Positions 14,635-22,201 of a DNA stretch of 27,056 nucleotides are shown piece after piece. A model generated the notes under the pieces. It had not been told where the DNA came from, ran no database searches, and worked only from the letters and a program-made list of their open reading frames with translations. Made by a program: the position numbers and the translations under genes. The DNA is taken from positions 1-27,056 of the forward strand of contig CAXTTV010000052.1 in the NCBI GenBank assembly GCA_964247295.1, given 5' to 3'. Each line of letters starts with the position of its first letter. The first letter of the stretch is position 1. Origin of the DNA: CAXTTV01 sp964247295 (GTDB lineage Bacteria; Chloroflexota; Ktedonobacteria; Ktedonobacterales; Ktedonobacteraceae).

Positions 14635-14686
14635 GTAAATGAAATAGCCCTGCGCCCCTGACGCTATACTAAAAATCCTTCTGATG

Positions 14687-14695
14687 TGCTATACT
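14687..14695 (+). promoter_or_regulatory. Extended -10 promoter of the kinase-helicase fusion gene
   Basis: TGCTATACT (TATACT at 14690-14695) precedes the gene by about 50 bases. A second TATACT with GC before it is at 14665-14670. No -35 match is good for either. It is divergent from the nrtR promoter. Confidence 0.5.
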
Positions 14696-14745
14696 TTTTC
14701 GTGCAAACATCTGTTCAGATTCAGGAGAGAAAGTGTAGTTGCTGC

Positions 14746-17700
14746 ATGTCCGAAGAGGAAAAACTGGGTCAGTATCCCGTACAACAACAATTGGAACGAA
14801 CCACAACATTTAGTCTTTACCGTGGGCCTCATCCGACCCGTAAAAAGCAGAATGTGCTGCTGAAAGTTTTTCATGCTCCCCTTACCTCTCCAGAGATTAA
14901 AGACGCCTTTGTTCAGCGAGCAAAACAGCTCAAAAAGTTAACGCACCGCAACACTGTCCGAGTTTTGGATTATGGATTGGAGCGTAGTTTCACCGATCTC
15001 CATGACTGCGGCTATCTGGCCCTGGACTATGTTGAGGGAATCTCGCTTGAAAACTACCGCGCGGGTAAACCATCTATGAAGCCTGATGAGGTGAAGCGCC
15101 TGCTCACACCGCTGGCTCAGGCCCTTACCAGTGCTCATCACGCCCATATCCTCCATGGCAATCTGCATCCGGGAAGCTTGCTGATCAATAAACGTGAGGA
15201 ACCCCTGATCTCGGACTTCAGGATGTTTCTACCAGATCTGGACGACGAAAAGGCGGGCTGGCACTATCAGGCTCCCGAACAGCTTCAGGGTCAGCCGATA
15301 CCAGCCAGTGATCAATACTCACTGGCGATCATGGTCTACGAGTGGCTTTGTGGTCAGCTTCCCTATCATGCGAATACGGCTGAGGAGCTGCTCCATAAAC
15401 AACGTACGCAGGCATTTCTCGCTCCCCACGAGATCTCGCCAGCGATCTCAGAAAACGCCAGTCAAGTGATTATGCGCGCCCTTTCTTTCAAACCTGAGGA
15501 GCGCTTTGAGCAGGCTGATACCTTCGCGACCCATTATCTTTACGCCCTGATGGGAATGGCCGCGCCAACGTCGCGCCCTCAACCAGCTCTCCCATCCCTT
15601 TCCCCACTGACAATAATCACAAAAAAAGTGCCACTTGTATTCACAAACCAACCAGAAGATCCATCGATGGCCGCTATTTCTCCCCCCAAATCCTCTTCTG
15701 AAGAGCCTGGATTGGCCCCCGAACGCGTGGTCGCTATGGCGGAGCAACTGGTGCGCGAAAAGCCCGATCATTATCCGCAGGATCACGATCCGATCGGTGA
15801 ACATCCAGAGGATCAGCCAACCCCCAAAGAGGATCTTCCCCCCCTCCGCGTTCGACCAAAGATGCGCGCCGTCGATGGCGGTCGCTTGCATGCGCGGGTC
15901 AGTGCGGATCTCCAGCAGGGAGGCGAGCTTTCTCGCAGCCTGCCGGGTTATGAAGAGCGCCCGGCCCAGGTCCAGATGGCGAATCTGGTCGCCCAATCTC
16001 TGGAAGAAAACATTCCAGCAGTGGTGGAGGCCGCAACAGGTACAGGGAAATCCTTAGCCTACCTGGTACCGGTGGTCCGATCCGGCAAGGTTGCGATTAT
16101 CAGCACGGCAAATAAAGCCCTTCAGGAGCAGCTTTTTTATAAGGATATTCCCTTTGTTCAAAAGCATATTCAGGATTTTGAGGCTTCCCTGGTCAAGGGA
16201 ATGGGCAACTATGTCTGTTTGGATCGCATGGATATTGAACGGGTCGGTCTGCAATTTCATGCCCAGAACCGCGAGTTTGAACAACTGGTGGATCTTACTC
16301 AACGGCCCGAGTCCGGTTTTACCGGCGACTTTGAGACGCTGGATTTTAAACTACCCCAGGACATTCGTAGCCGCATTATGGCCGATACCGATCAATGCGC
16401 CTGGAATAAATGTAATTTCTTTACCGAATGCTATATCCGCGAGATGCGCGAGCGCGCCCGACAGGCTCAGGTAATTGTTGTGAATCATACGCTGCTCTTA
16501 CTGGACGCCGCGATGGATGGCTTTCTCTTGCCAGAACGCGATGTCATCATTATTGATGAGGCCCATCATCTAGAGGATGAGGCAACGCGCGCCTTTACAA
16601 TTACGGTGAGCCCATCCCAGATTACAACTCTCCTGGCTCAACGTATGCTGAAAGATCACAGCCAGCTTAGCTTGCAAGACCAGCTTAAGCGCTTCAATGA
16701 TCAGTTCTGGGGAACGCTAGAGCAGATCGCTGATCCCGGCTATAAAGGTCGAATTAACCTTCAGGAACCGGTTGAGGATGGCAAGCATCTGGCCTCTCTG
16801 ATGGAGGATCTGGCTGACTCTCTTCGCAAGCAACGGCCAAAGGATCTTCCGGAAAAAGAGGCACAACTTTATGACAAGTTACTCAAACGGGCGCAGAATC
16901 TGACGGCGGATCTGCGGACGGTTTTCTCAGTAGATCAGCCGGAACGTTTTGTGTATTATGTGGAGCGCGTCAGTTCCGGTGGGAGGCGGGGCTATACCCT
17001 GAATGTTTCAGCCGCCCCGCTTAATATTAAGTCTTGGCTTCAAGAGCGCTTGATCAATAAGTGCAATGTTATCTGTACCTCAGCCACTTTGGCGACCTCG
17101 GGTCCTAATTCCGCGAACCCGGAGCAGAAAGGGCCGAACTTTGCCTACTTCCGCAAACGTGTAGGGCTGAATCCAGAAGATGTGCCTGAGGTGCTTGAAA
17201 GCATTCTCCCCCTGACCTTTGATTATGAGCAGAACGCTCTTCTCTATCTGCCTCGCCAGATTCCCGAGCCTGCTTACGGCGATGGGCCGGCGGCCCAGAC
17301 CTATACTCGCGCTATCGCTCGCGAGATGGGTGGGCTGATCAGGCGATCCCGAGGCCGGGCCTTCCTGCTTTTCTCCAGCAAACGTATGCTCGACGATTGC
17401 TTTCATTTTATGAACGACGAGTATGAGAACCTGACGCGTGGCATGGAGCAGGGCTTTACCTTCCTGAAACAGGGAGATATGACACGGCTGGAGCTGACGC
17501 GTAAATTTCGTGAAAGCGATCAGGCGGTGCTTTTTGGCTTAAAAAGCTTCTGGGAGGGGGTTGATATCGCTGGAGATGCGCTCTCGCTGGTCGTAATTGA
17601 CAAGCTACCGTTTGATCCTCCAGACGATCCCGTTCACGAGGCCAGGGTCGCGAAAATGAAGGCCGCCGGCGAAAACTGGTTTGGTACCTATGTCTTGCCT

Positions 17701-17889
17701 CAGGCTATCCTGCGCCTCAAACAGGGGATTGGTCGGTTGTTACGCAGCCGCGAGGATCGGGGGGTCATGGCGATTCTGGACGCCCGCCTCCAGACCAAAG
17801 GCTATGGCCGAATGATTTTGAACGCCCTCCCACCAGCCAGAAGAACCAGCAATCTCAGGGATGTTGACGACTTTTTTGCTCAACAATAG
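14746..17889 (+). CDS. Fusion of a degenerate Ser/Thr kinase domain and a DinG/XPD-type Fe-S helicase
   Basis: A 1047-aa two-part protein. Residues 15-270 have the eukaryotic-like kinase fold: a VAIK-like lysine (Lys 40, VLLKVFH), APEQLQG, and DQYSLAIMVYEWLCGQLPY. The catalytic loop, however, is HGNLHPGS (137-144) in place of HRDLKPxN, and DFG is DFR (157-159), so it lacks the catalytic Asp and looks like a pseudokinase. A Pro/Glu/Lys-rich linker spans about 270-395. Residues 400-1040 are a DinG-family superfamily 2 helicase: Walker A ATGTGKS (430-436), DEAHH (604-608), and QGIGRLLR (993-1000). Four cysteines for a 4Fe-4S cluster are at 491, 551, 556 and 562, with the C-x4-C-x5-C spacing of E. 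coli DinG. DinG unwinds DNA and R-loops. No frameshift occurs between the halves. The ATG is preferred although GGAG lies 19 bases upstream; the true start is a little uncertain. Confidence 0.93.
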   Translation: MSEEEKLGQYPVQQQLERTTTFSLYRGPHPTRKKQNVLLKVFHAPLTSPEIKDAFVQRAKQLKKLTHRNTVRVLDYGLERSFTDLHDCGYLALDYVEGISLENYRAGKPSMKPDEVKRLLTPLAQALTSAHHAHILHGNLHPGSLLINKREEPLISDFRMFLPDLDDEKAGWHYQAPEQLQGQPIPASDQYSLAIMVYEWLCGQLPYHANTAEELLHKQRTQAFLAPHEISPAISENASQVIMRALSFKPEERFEQADTFATHYLYALMGMAAPTSRPQPALPSLSPLTIITKKVPLVFTNQPEDPSMAAISPPKSSSEEPGLAPERVVAMAEQLVREKPDHYPQDHDPIGEHPEDQPTPKEDLPPLRVRPKMRAVDGGRLHARVSADLQQGGELSRSLPGYEERPAQVQMANLVAQSLEENIPAVVEAATGTGKSLAYLVPVVRSGKVAIISTANKALQEQLFYKDIPFVQKHIQDFEASLVKGMGNYVCLDRMDIERVGLQFHAQNREFEQLVDLTQRPESGFTGDFETLDFKLPQDIRSRIMADTDQCAWNKCNFFTECYIREMRERARQAQVIVVNHTLLLLDAAMDGFLLPERDVIIIDEAHHLEDEATRAFTITVSPSQITTLLAQRMLKDHSQLSLQDQLKRFNDQFWGTLEQIADPGYKGRINLQEPVEDGKHLASLMEDLADSLRKQRPKDLPEKEAQLYDKLLKRAQNLTADLRTVFSVDQPERFVYYVERVSSGGRRGYTLNVSAAPLNIKSWLQERLINKCNVICTSATLATSGPNSANPEQKGPNFAYFRKRVGLNPEDVPEVLESILPLTFDYEQNALLYLPRQIPEPAYGDGPAAQTYTRAIAREMGGLIRRSRGRAFLLFSSKRMLDDCFHFMNDEYENLTRGMEQGFTFLKQGDMTRLELTRKFRESDQAVLFGLKSFWEGVDIAGDALSLVVIDKLPFDPPDDPVHEARVAKMKAAGENWFGTYVLPQAILRLKQGIGRLLRSREDRGVMAILDARLQTKGYGRMILNALPPARRTSNLRDVDDFFAQQ

Positions 17890-17924
17890 CCGCTCAATAA
17901 GGGGGTCGCCACACCTCATCCCTG

Positions 17925-17953
17925 TTTTCATCCCGTCCCAAAGCTGCTATACT
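17925..17953 (+). promoter_or_regulatory. Promoter of the zinc-ribbon/HTH protein gene
   Basis: TTTTCA (17925-17930), 17 bases, then TATACT (17948-17953) preceded by TGC, an extended -10. It is the third TGCTATACT element of this window. Confidence 0.6.
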
Positions 17954-18028
17954 TAGAGATGCATTCCGACAACTGTAGACAGACATTGGGTTTTTTATAT
18001 CATATTAAGAGGACAGGGAGAACCGCTC

Positions 18029-19420
18029 GTGAGTAAAATCAAAATGCGATGCATCACCTGTGGCAAGTGGTTTCAGTCGGCTAATGCTAAAGAAGTAACT
18101 TGCCCTGATTGTACGCAAAAGGCCAGAAAAGAGAAGCTGGCTGCTAAAAACGCCCCACAACCGCCTACAAAAAGCCTGGGCACTTCCGGACCCGCCCAAA
18201 GGCCTGCTCCGGGGGGTAGCCGTCCATTGCCGAGCCCCAAACCCAAACCGGCCTCAACAGGGACAAACCACTGGCTAGATACCTACCAGGATGTAAAAGT
18301 CGTTCAACCAGAGCAACCTCGCCGTCCCCTCTCGTCCTCGCCCGGCCCCGTGCCCCGAGAAAATAGTGGACACGAGCCGCCCAACTATCGCGATCGCCAA
18401 CCCAACTATAAACGGGAAGATAACGGTCCTCGCGGCCCCTATCGTGACCCGCGTGAGAATAAATTTAGAGGCTCCTCATCCCCTTATGATGAGAGACAAC
18501 ACCAACCAGGCCCCTATCGTGAGAAAGAGCAGGAACAGCGCGGCCCTGGAAATTATCGTAGCCCAGGCTCCTATCGCAGTCCCGGAAACTACACGGTCCC
18601 TGGAAGTGTAGGAGAACGTCCACGCCTCCCCCAACAGCGAGAGGGCACCTTCAGTCGCTATCAGCGTCCCGACCAGCGGCGGCCCGGCATCCCTGACGCT
18701 CCAACCGGGTTTAGAAAACCAGCTAAACCCACCCGTCCACCTCGTCAGGCTCAGCCACCTAAACCGAAAAAGGAGAAAACTCCACCACCACCACCTTTTA
18801 CGCCAACACCTGAGCAGATTACTCAGGTTGAGATGCGTTACCAGGAGCTGGCAACACCCCAGGAGTTCGATGGCATCCGTACACAGATCGCCCATGAACT
18901 GAACATACCGCGTAAGGCCGTGAAAAAGATTGTGAAAGAGTTCCGTTCACGCGAGCATGTGCCTAGCTGGTGGGAGATCCAGAGCTATAAAGGCAATGAT
19001 GAAGAGCTGGAAAAGATTAAAGCGGCGTATAGGCCCTACCTACCGGTCCCACCAATTGGGGTTCATAAGCTTATCGCGGATAGCCTTTCGTTAAAGGCAG
19101 GGGTTGTCTATCAAGCGATTAAGTCTATTCGCCAGGATCTGAAGCTGCCTCAATACAATAATCCCGATTTGCGTGAGCAGGAAGACTCTTCGCTTGTGAA
19201 AACAACTACGACTCCTGTTGACAAGGGGACCAGCTCACTATCTCCCGTCTCAGAAGGGCAACAATTAAATGACCCTTCTACACCGGTTGATGCCTCTAAC
19301 ACGGCAAAACAGCCAGCACAGACAGAGAGTGAGCAACATTCGCAATCCACCTCACCAACAACCTTACAGGAGCCCGTTTCTGCTACTCCTATTGACGGAC
19401 AGGAGCATTTAGAGAAATAA
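18029..19420 (+). CDS. Zinc-ribbon, low-complexity, HTH-like protein of unknown function
   Basis: A 463-aa protein. The GTG start at 18029 is decided by GGGAG (18016-18020) 8 bases upstream. Residues 8-28 form a four-cysteine zinc ribbon (C8, C11, C25, C28). Residues 35-245 are a disordered, Pro/Arg/Gly/Tyr-rich stretch with YRSPG-like repeats, followed by a PPPPF run. Residues 260-385 contain two helical blocks resembling helix-turn-helix units: EFDGIRTQIAHELNIPRKAV and GVHKLIADSLSLKAGVVYQA, each followed by a basic helix. The tail (390-463) is Ser/Thr/Gln-rich. The look is of a nucleic-acid-binding protein, possibly RNA-binding or a condensate former, but no family is recognised. It sits alone, downstream of the helicase fusion with its own promoter. 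Confidence 0.85.
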   Translation: MSKIKMRCITCGKWFQSANAKEVTCPDCTQKARKEKLAAKNAPQPPTKSLGTSGPAQRPAPGGSRPLPSPKPKPASTGTNHWLDTYQDVKVVQPEQPRRPLSSSPGPVPRENSGHEPPNYRDRQPNYKREDNGPRGPYRDPRENKFRGSSSPYDERQHQPGPYREKEQEQRGPGNYRSPGSYRSPGNYTVPGSVGERPRLPQQREGTFSRYQRPDQRRPGIPDAPTGFRKPAKPTRPPRQAQPPKPKKEKTPPPPPFTPTPEQITQVEMRYQELATPQEFDGIRTQIAHELNIPRKAVKKIVKEFRSREHVPSWWEIQSYKGNDEELEKIKAAYRPYLPVPPIGVHKLIADSLSLKAGVVYQAIKSIRQDLKLPQYNNPDLREQEDSSLVKTTTTPVDKGTSSLSPVSEGQQLNDPSTPVDASNTAKQPAQTESEQHSQSTSPTTLQEPVSATPIDGQEHLEK

Positions 19421-19429
19421 TGGAGGCAT

Positions 19430-19456
19430 CAGGCCAGATAGTTGTATTCTGGCCTG
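19430..19456 (+). terminator. Hairpin, probable weak terminator
   Basis: CAGGCCAGA (19430-19438) and TCTGGCCTG (19448-19456) form a perfect 9-bp stem with a 9-base loop, 10 bases after the zinc-ribbon gene stop. The following tract TTATACCTTTTG is T-rich but broken, so termination may be partial and leave read-through into the HIT gene. Confidence 0.5.
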
Positions 19457-19486
19457 TTATACCTTTTGTGGAGGAGTTATTTTTTG

Positions 19487-19831
19487 ATGGAGAACTGCCT
19501 GTTCTGTAAGATTGCCTCTAGTGAGATACCCAGTAATATTGTATACGAGGATCAGGAAATTGTTGCCTTCGCAGATATCAATCCACAAGCCCCTTTTCAT
19601 GTCCTGTTGATCCCTCGTCGCCATATCACATCAGCCGCAGACATCACAATCGGGGACGGTGATCTCCTGACAAAACTATTCATCACGGCGAAAAAGCTTG
19701 CCCATGAACATAATTTAGACCAGAGGGGATATCGTCTGGTCACCAATGTGGGGACCGATGCAGGACAGAGCGTCTTTCATCTTCACTTTCACATGCTTGG
19801 CGGACGACCACTTACATGGCCTCCAGGCTAA
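19487..19831 (+). CDS. HIT-family (HinT-like) nucleotide hydrolase
   Basis: A 114-aa histidine-triad protein. The motif FHLHFHML near residues 97-104 is the HxHxHxx triad; His 100 is the expected nucleophile. CLFCKI (C4, C7) is the zinc-associated N-terminal pair seen in HinT proteins. Such enzymes hydrolyse AMP-lysine, AMP-NH2 and other nucleoside phosphoramidates. The ATG at 19487 follows GGAGGAG by 10 bases; an earlier in-frame start lies within the preceding hairpin and is rejected. Length is typical. It is followed after 46 bases by the glycosyltransferase run. Confidence 0.94.
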   Translation: MENCLFCKIASSEIPSNIVYEDQEIVAFADINPQAPFHVLLIPRRHITSAADITIGDGDLLTKLFITAKKLAHEHNLDQRGYRLVTNVGTDAGQSVFHLHFHMLGGRPLTWPPG

Positions 19832-19842
19832 GCCCTTGTATT

Positions 19843-19861
19843 TGAGAAGCGAAGCTTCTCA
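19843..19861 (+). other. Triloop hairpin between HIT and glycosyltransferase genes
   Basis: TGAGAAGC (19843-19850), loop GAA, GCTTCTCA (19854-19861): a perfect 8-bp stem. The central GCGAAGC is a known exceptionally stable mini-hairpin. There is no T run, so it is more likely an RNA stability or processing element. Confidence 0.5.
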
Positions 19862-19877
19862 CGCTGAAGGTAATGAC

Positions 19878-21035
19878 ATGCGTATCGCGATAGATTACAC
19901 AGCCGCGATCAGACAGCAAGCTGGTATTGGCCACTATACTCGCAGTCTGGTTGAGGCTATGCTTGCGCTTGATTCCGACAACCAATACACGCTATTGACC
20001 AGCGGACGCCCTTCACAGGAGCATCCGTTTCCTGAAGCCGAGAATGTTCGTGGGCGCGGGATGCTGATTCCTGACCGCTATTTAAACATTCTCTGGTATC
20101 GCTGGCGCGCCCCACTCTATGCCAATCTTTTCGCGGGCGGCGCGGATATTTATCATGGCCCTGACTTCGCGCTCCCACCGATCCGTGGCAAGATAAAGCA
20201 GGTCGTGACTATTCACGATCTGGCCTTTCTGGACCATCCAGAGTATGCGGTCCCCTCGCTGGCAGCTTATCTCGCCCGCGTAGTCCCCAGAGCCGTCGAA
20301 CAGGCGGATATGGTCGCGGCAGTCTCCGAGGCGACACGTCAGGCCCTTGTCGCTCACTATGGAACGCCAGCCGGCAAAATCACGATTATCCCCAATGGAG
20401 TAGGCCCCCATTTTCGTAGGATCACCGATCCTGTAATTCTTGGAGCCACACGCCATAAGTTTGGGTTGACAGAACCCTTTGTGCTGGCAGTCGGCACGTT
20501 AGAGCCGCGCAAAAATCATATGGGATTGATTAAGGCATTTCATAAGATGTGTCAGCAACAAAAAGGGCCGGAGCTTCTGGCAATCGCTGGCGGTAAAGGC
20601 TGGCTTTATGAAGAGACAAAGGAGCTGGTCGCGAATCTACATCTGGAGAAAAAGGTCCTTTTCCTGGGCCGGGTCAGCGAATTAGAGCTTATCTCGCTCT
20701 ATAGCATGGCGGAGATCTTTGCATTCCCATCCTTTTTTGAAGGATTTGGTATACCCCCGTTAGAGGCAATGACCTGTGGCGCGCCCGTCCTCTCGTCGAA
20801 TATATCATCGCTCCCCGAGGTTGTGGGAGACGCGGCCCTTTTAGCAGATCCCCACAATATTGATGAGATGAGCGATCGCTTGATTCAACTGAGCGAGGAT
20901 GCTGATCTGAGGGATAGGCTCCGCGAGAAGGGGTACGAGCGCGCGAAACTGTTTAGCTGGGAGGCTTCTGCTCGTAAAATGCTTACAGTCTATGAAAAGC
21001 TGTACAATGGAGTTACGGACTTTTCTGAGGTTTGA
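19878..21035 (+). CDS. GT4-family glycosyltransferase 1
   Basis: A 385-aa retaining glycosyltransferase (GT-B fold, GT4 type). The ATG at 19878 has GAAGG 7 bases upstream. It begins MRIAIDYTAA with a GIGHYTRSL acceptor-side loop. The donor-side domain has AVGTLEPRKNHMGLIKAF and the EX7E motif in FFEGFGIPPLEAMTCGAPVLSS. It would transfer sugar from a nucleotide-sugar donor, at the cytoplasmic face of the membrane, to a lipid-linked or polysaccharide acceptor. No transmembrane segment is visible. The next gene is a close relative, so the two probably arose by tandem duplication. Donor and acceptor are unknown. Confidence 0.92.
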   Translation: MRIAIDYTAAIRQQAGIGHYTRSLVEAMLALDSDNQYTLLTSGRPSQEHPFPEAENVRGRGMLIPDRYLNILWYRWRAPLYANLFAGGADIYHGPDFALPPIRGKIKQVVTIHDLAFLDHPEYAVPSLAAYLARVVPRAVEQADMVAAVSEATRQALVAHYGTPAGKITIIPNGVGPHFRRITDPVILGATRHKFGLTEPFVLAVGTLEPRKNHMGLIKAFHKMCQQQKGPELLAIAGGKGWLYEETKELVANLHLEKKVLFLGRVSELELISLYSMAEIFAFPSFFEGFGIPPLEAMTCGAPVLSSNISSLPEVVGDAALLADPHNIDEMSDRLIQLSEDADLRDRLREKGYERAKLFSWEASARKMLTVYEKLYNGVTDFSEV

Positions 21036-21040
21036 TTTTT

Positions 21041-22201
21041 ATGAAAATTGGTATCAATGCGTTGTTTTTTCAGCACCCGGCCAGCGGAACCGGGCAATAT
21101 CTCAGTCATCTGCTCAATGCCCTGGCGGAGATCGATCAGGAAAACAAATATCTTCTTCTGGGCTCCCAACCTGATCCAAAGCTTACCGGCCCGATGGAGC
21201 GCTTCCAATATCTGGGTAAGCCTGCTCCCCTACCGGGCAAACGCAGTGAGAACATTGAGAAGTTAATCTGGGAACAAACCACCGGTCCCACTCTGGCAAA
21301 GCAGTCAGGCGTCGATCTCTATCATGTTCCCTATTTTGGCTCGCCTCTGCGGCCAAGGACGCCAACACTAGTCACAATCCATGATATGATCCCACTCCGA
21401 CTTCCACTCTATGGAGCCGGAACGAAAGTCAAGCTCTATAACGGACTCGTCTCACGAGCGGCTCGGCAGGCCGATCTGGTGATCACGATCTCACAACACG
21501 CGAAAAAAGATATTATCGAGACGCTGCATATCGCTCCTGAGCGCATCCGAGTGATCTACCAGGCGGCGGGCGAGGAGTACCGTCCAATCACCGATCCCGA
21601 ACGGTTGGCGGCAGTCCGCGCTCGCTACGGGTTAGGAGAACGCTATGTCCTGTATTTAGGTGGACTGGATCAGCGTAAAAACGTCCCACACCTGGTACGA
21701 GCCTTCGCGCATCTTTACAAGCAGTTGGGAGATCCCGACCTGCGATTGATGATCGCAGGTAATCCAGATAAGCAGAAGGGGCCGCTCTTCCCAGATCCCC
21801 GTCCGGTTGCGGAAGAGCTGGGTATAAGCGAAAAGATTACCTATCGATTTATTGAAGAAGAAGATAAGCCAGCTCTGTATAGCGCAACCAGCCTGTTTAT
21901 TTTTCCCTCGCTCTACGAAGGCTTCGGCCTGACACCACTGGAGGCTATGAGTTGTGGCGCGCCCGTCGTCTGTTCCAACCGCACGTCTCTCCCCGAAGTC
22001 GTAGGGGACGCGACCATCAGTGTGGACCCCGACGATACCCAGGCCCTGATAGATGCTATGAGCCGGGTTCTCACAAACCCAGCGCTTCAGGTTGATCTGA
22101 AACAGCGCTCGCTCAAACGCGCGACCCACTTTAGCTGGCAGCAGACTGCCACTGAGACGCTGACGGCCTATCAAGAAGTCTATTCCTGGAGTAAAAAATA
22201 A
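21041..22201 (+). CDS. GT4-family glycosyltransferase 2
   Basis: A 386-aa GT-B glycosyltransferase. It starts at ATG 21041, 5 bases after the previous stop; GAGG lies inside that gene's end, so translation is probably coupled. It begins MKIGINALFF with GTGQYLSHLL. The nucleotide-sugar domain has LGGLDQRKNVPHLVRAF and YEGFGLTPLEAMSCGAPVVCSN, with the EX7E motif. It resembles glycosyltransferase 1 throughout, including ISQHAKKDI after the interdomain crossover. It probably acts in the same polysaccharide or glycolipid pathway. Confidence 0.92.
   Translation: MKIGINALFFQHPASGTGQYLSHLLNALAEIDQENKYLLLGSQPDPKLTGPMERFQYLGKPAPLPGKRSENIEKLIWEQTTGPTLAKQSGVDLYHVPYFGSPLRPRTPTLVTIHDMIPLRLPLYGAGTKVKLYNGLVSRAARQADLVITISQHAKKDIIETLHIAPERIRVIYQAAGEEYRPITDPERLAAVRARYGLGERYVLYLGGLDQRKNVPHLVRAFAHLYKQLGDPDLRLMIAGNPDKQKGPLFPDPRPVAEELGISEKITYRFIEEEDKPALYSATSLFIFPSLYEGFGLTPLEAMSCGAPVVCSNRTSLPEVVGDATISVDPDDTQALIDAMSRVLTNPALQVDLKQRSLKRATHFSWQQTATETLTAYQEVYSWSKK

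Noticed and set aside
14665..14670. Second TATACT upstream of the kinase-helicase gene
   Set aside because: It lacks the TG extension and any -35, so it is weaker than the copy at 14690 and is not listed as a separate promoter.
15448..15996. 182-codon minus-strand frame inside the kinase-helicase fusion
   Set aside because: Antisense to the linker and helicase start, no ribosome site and no recognisable domain.
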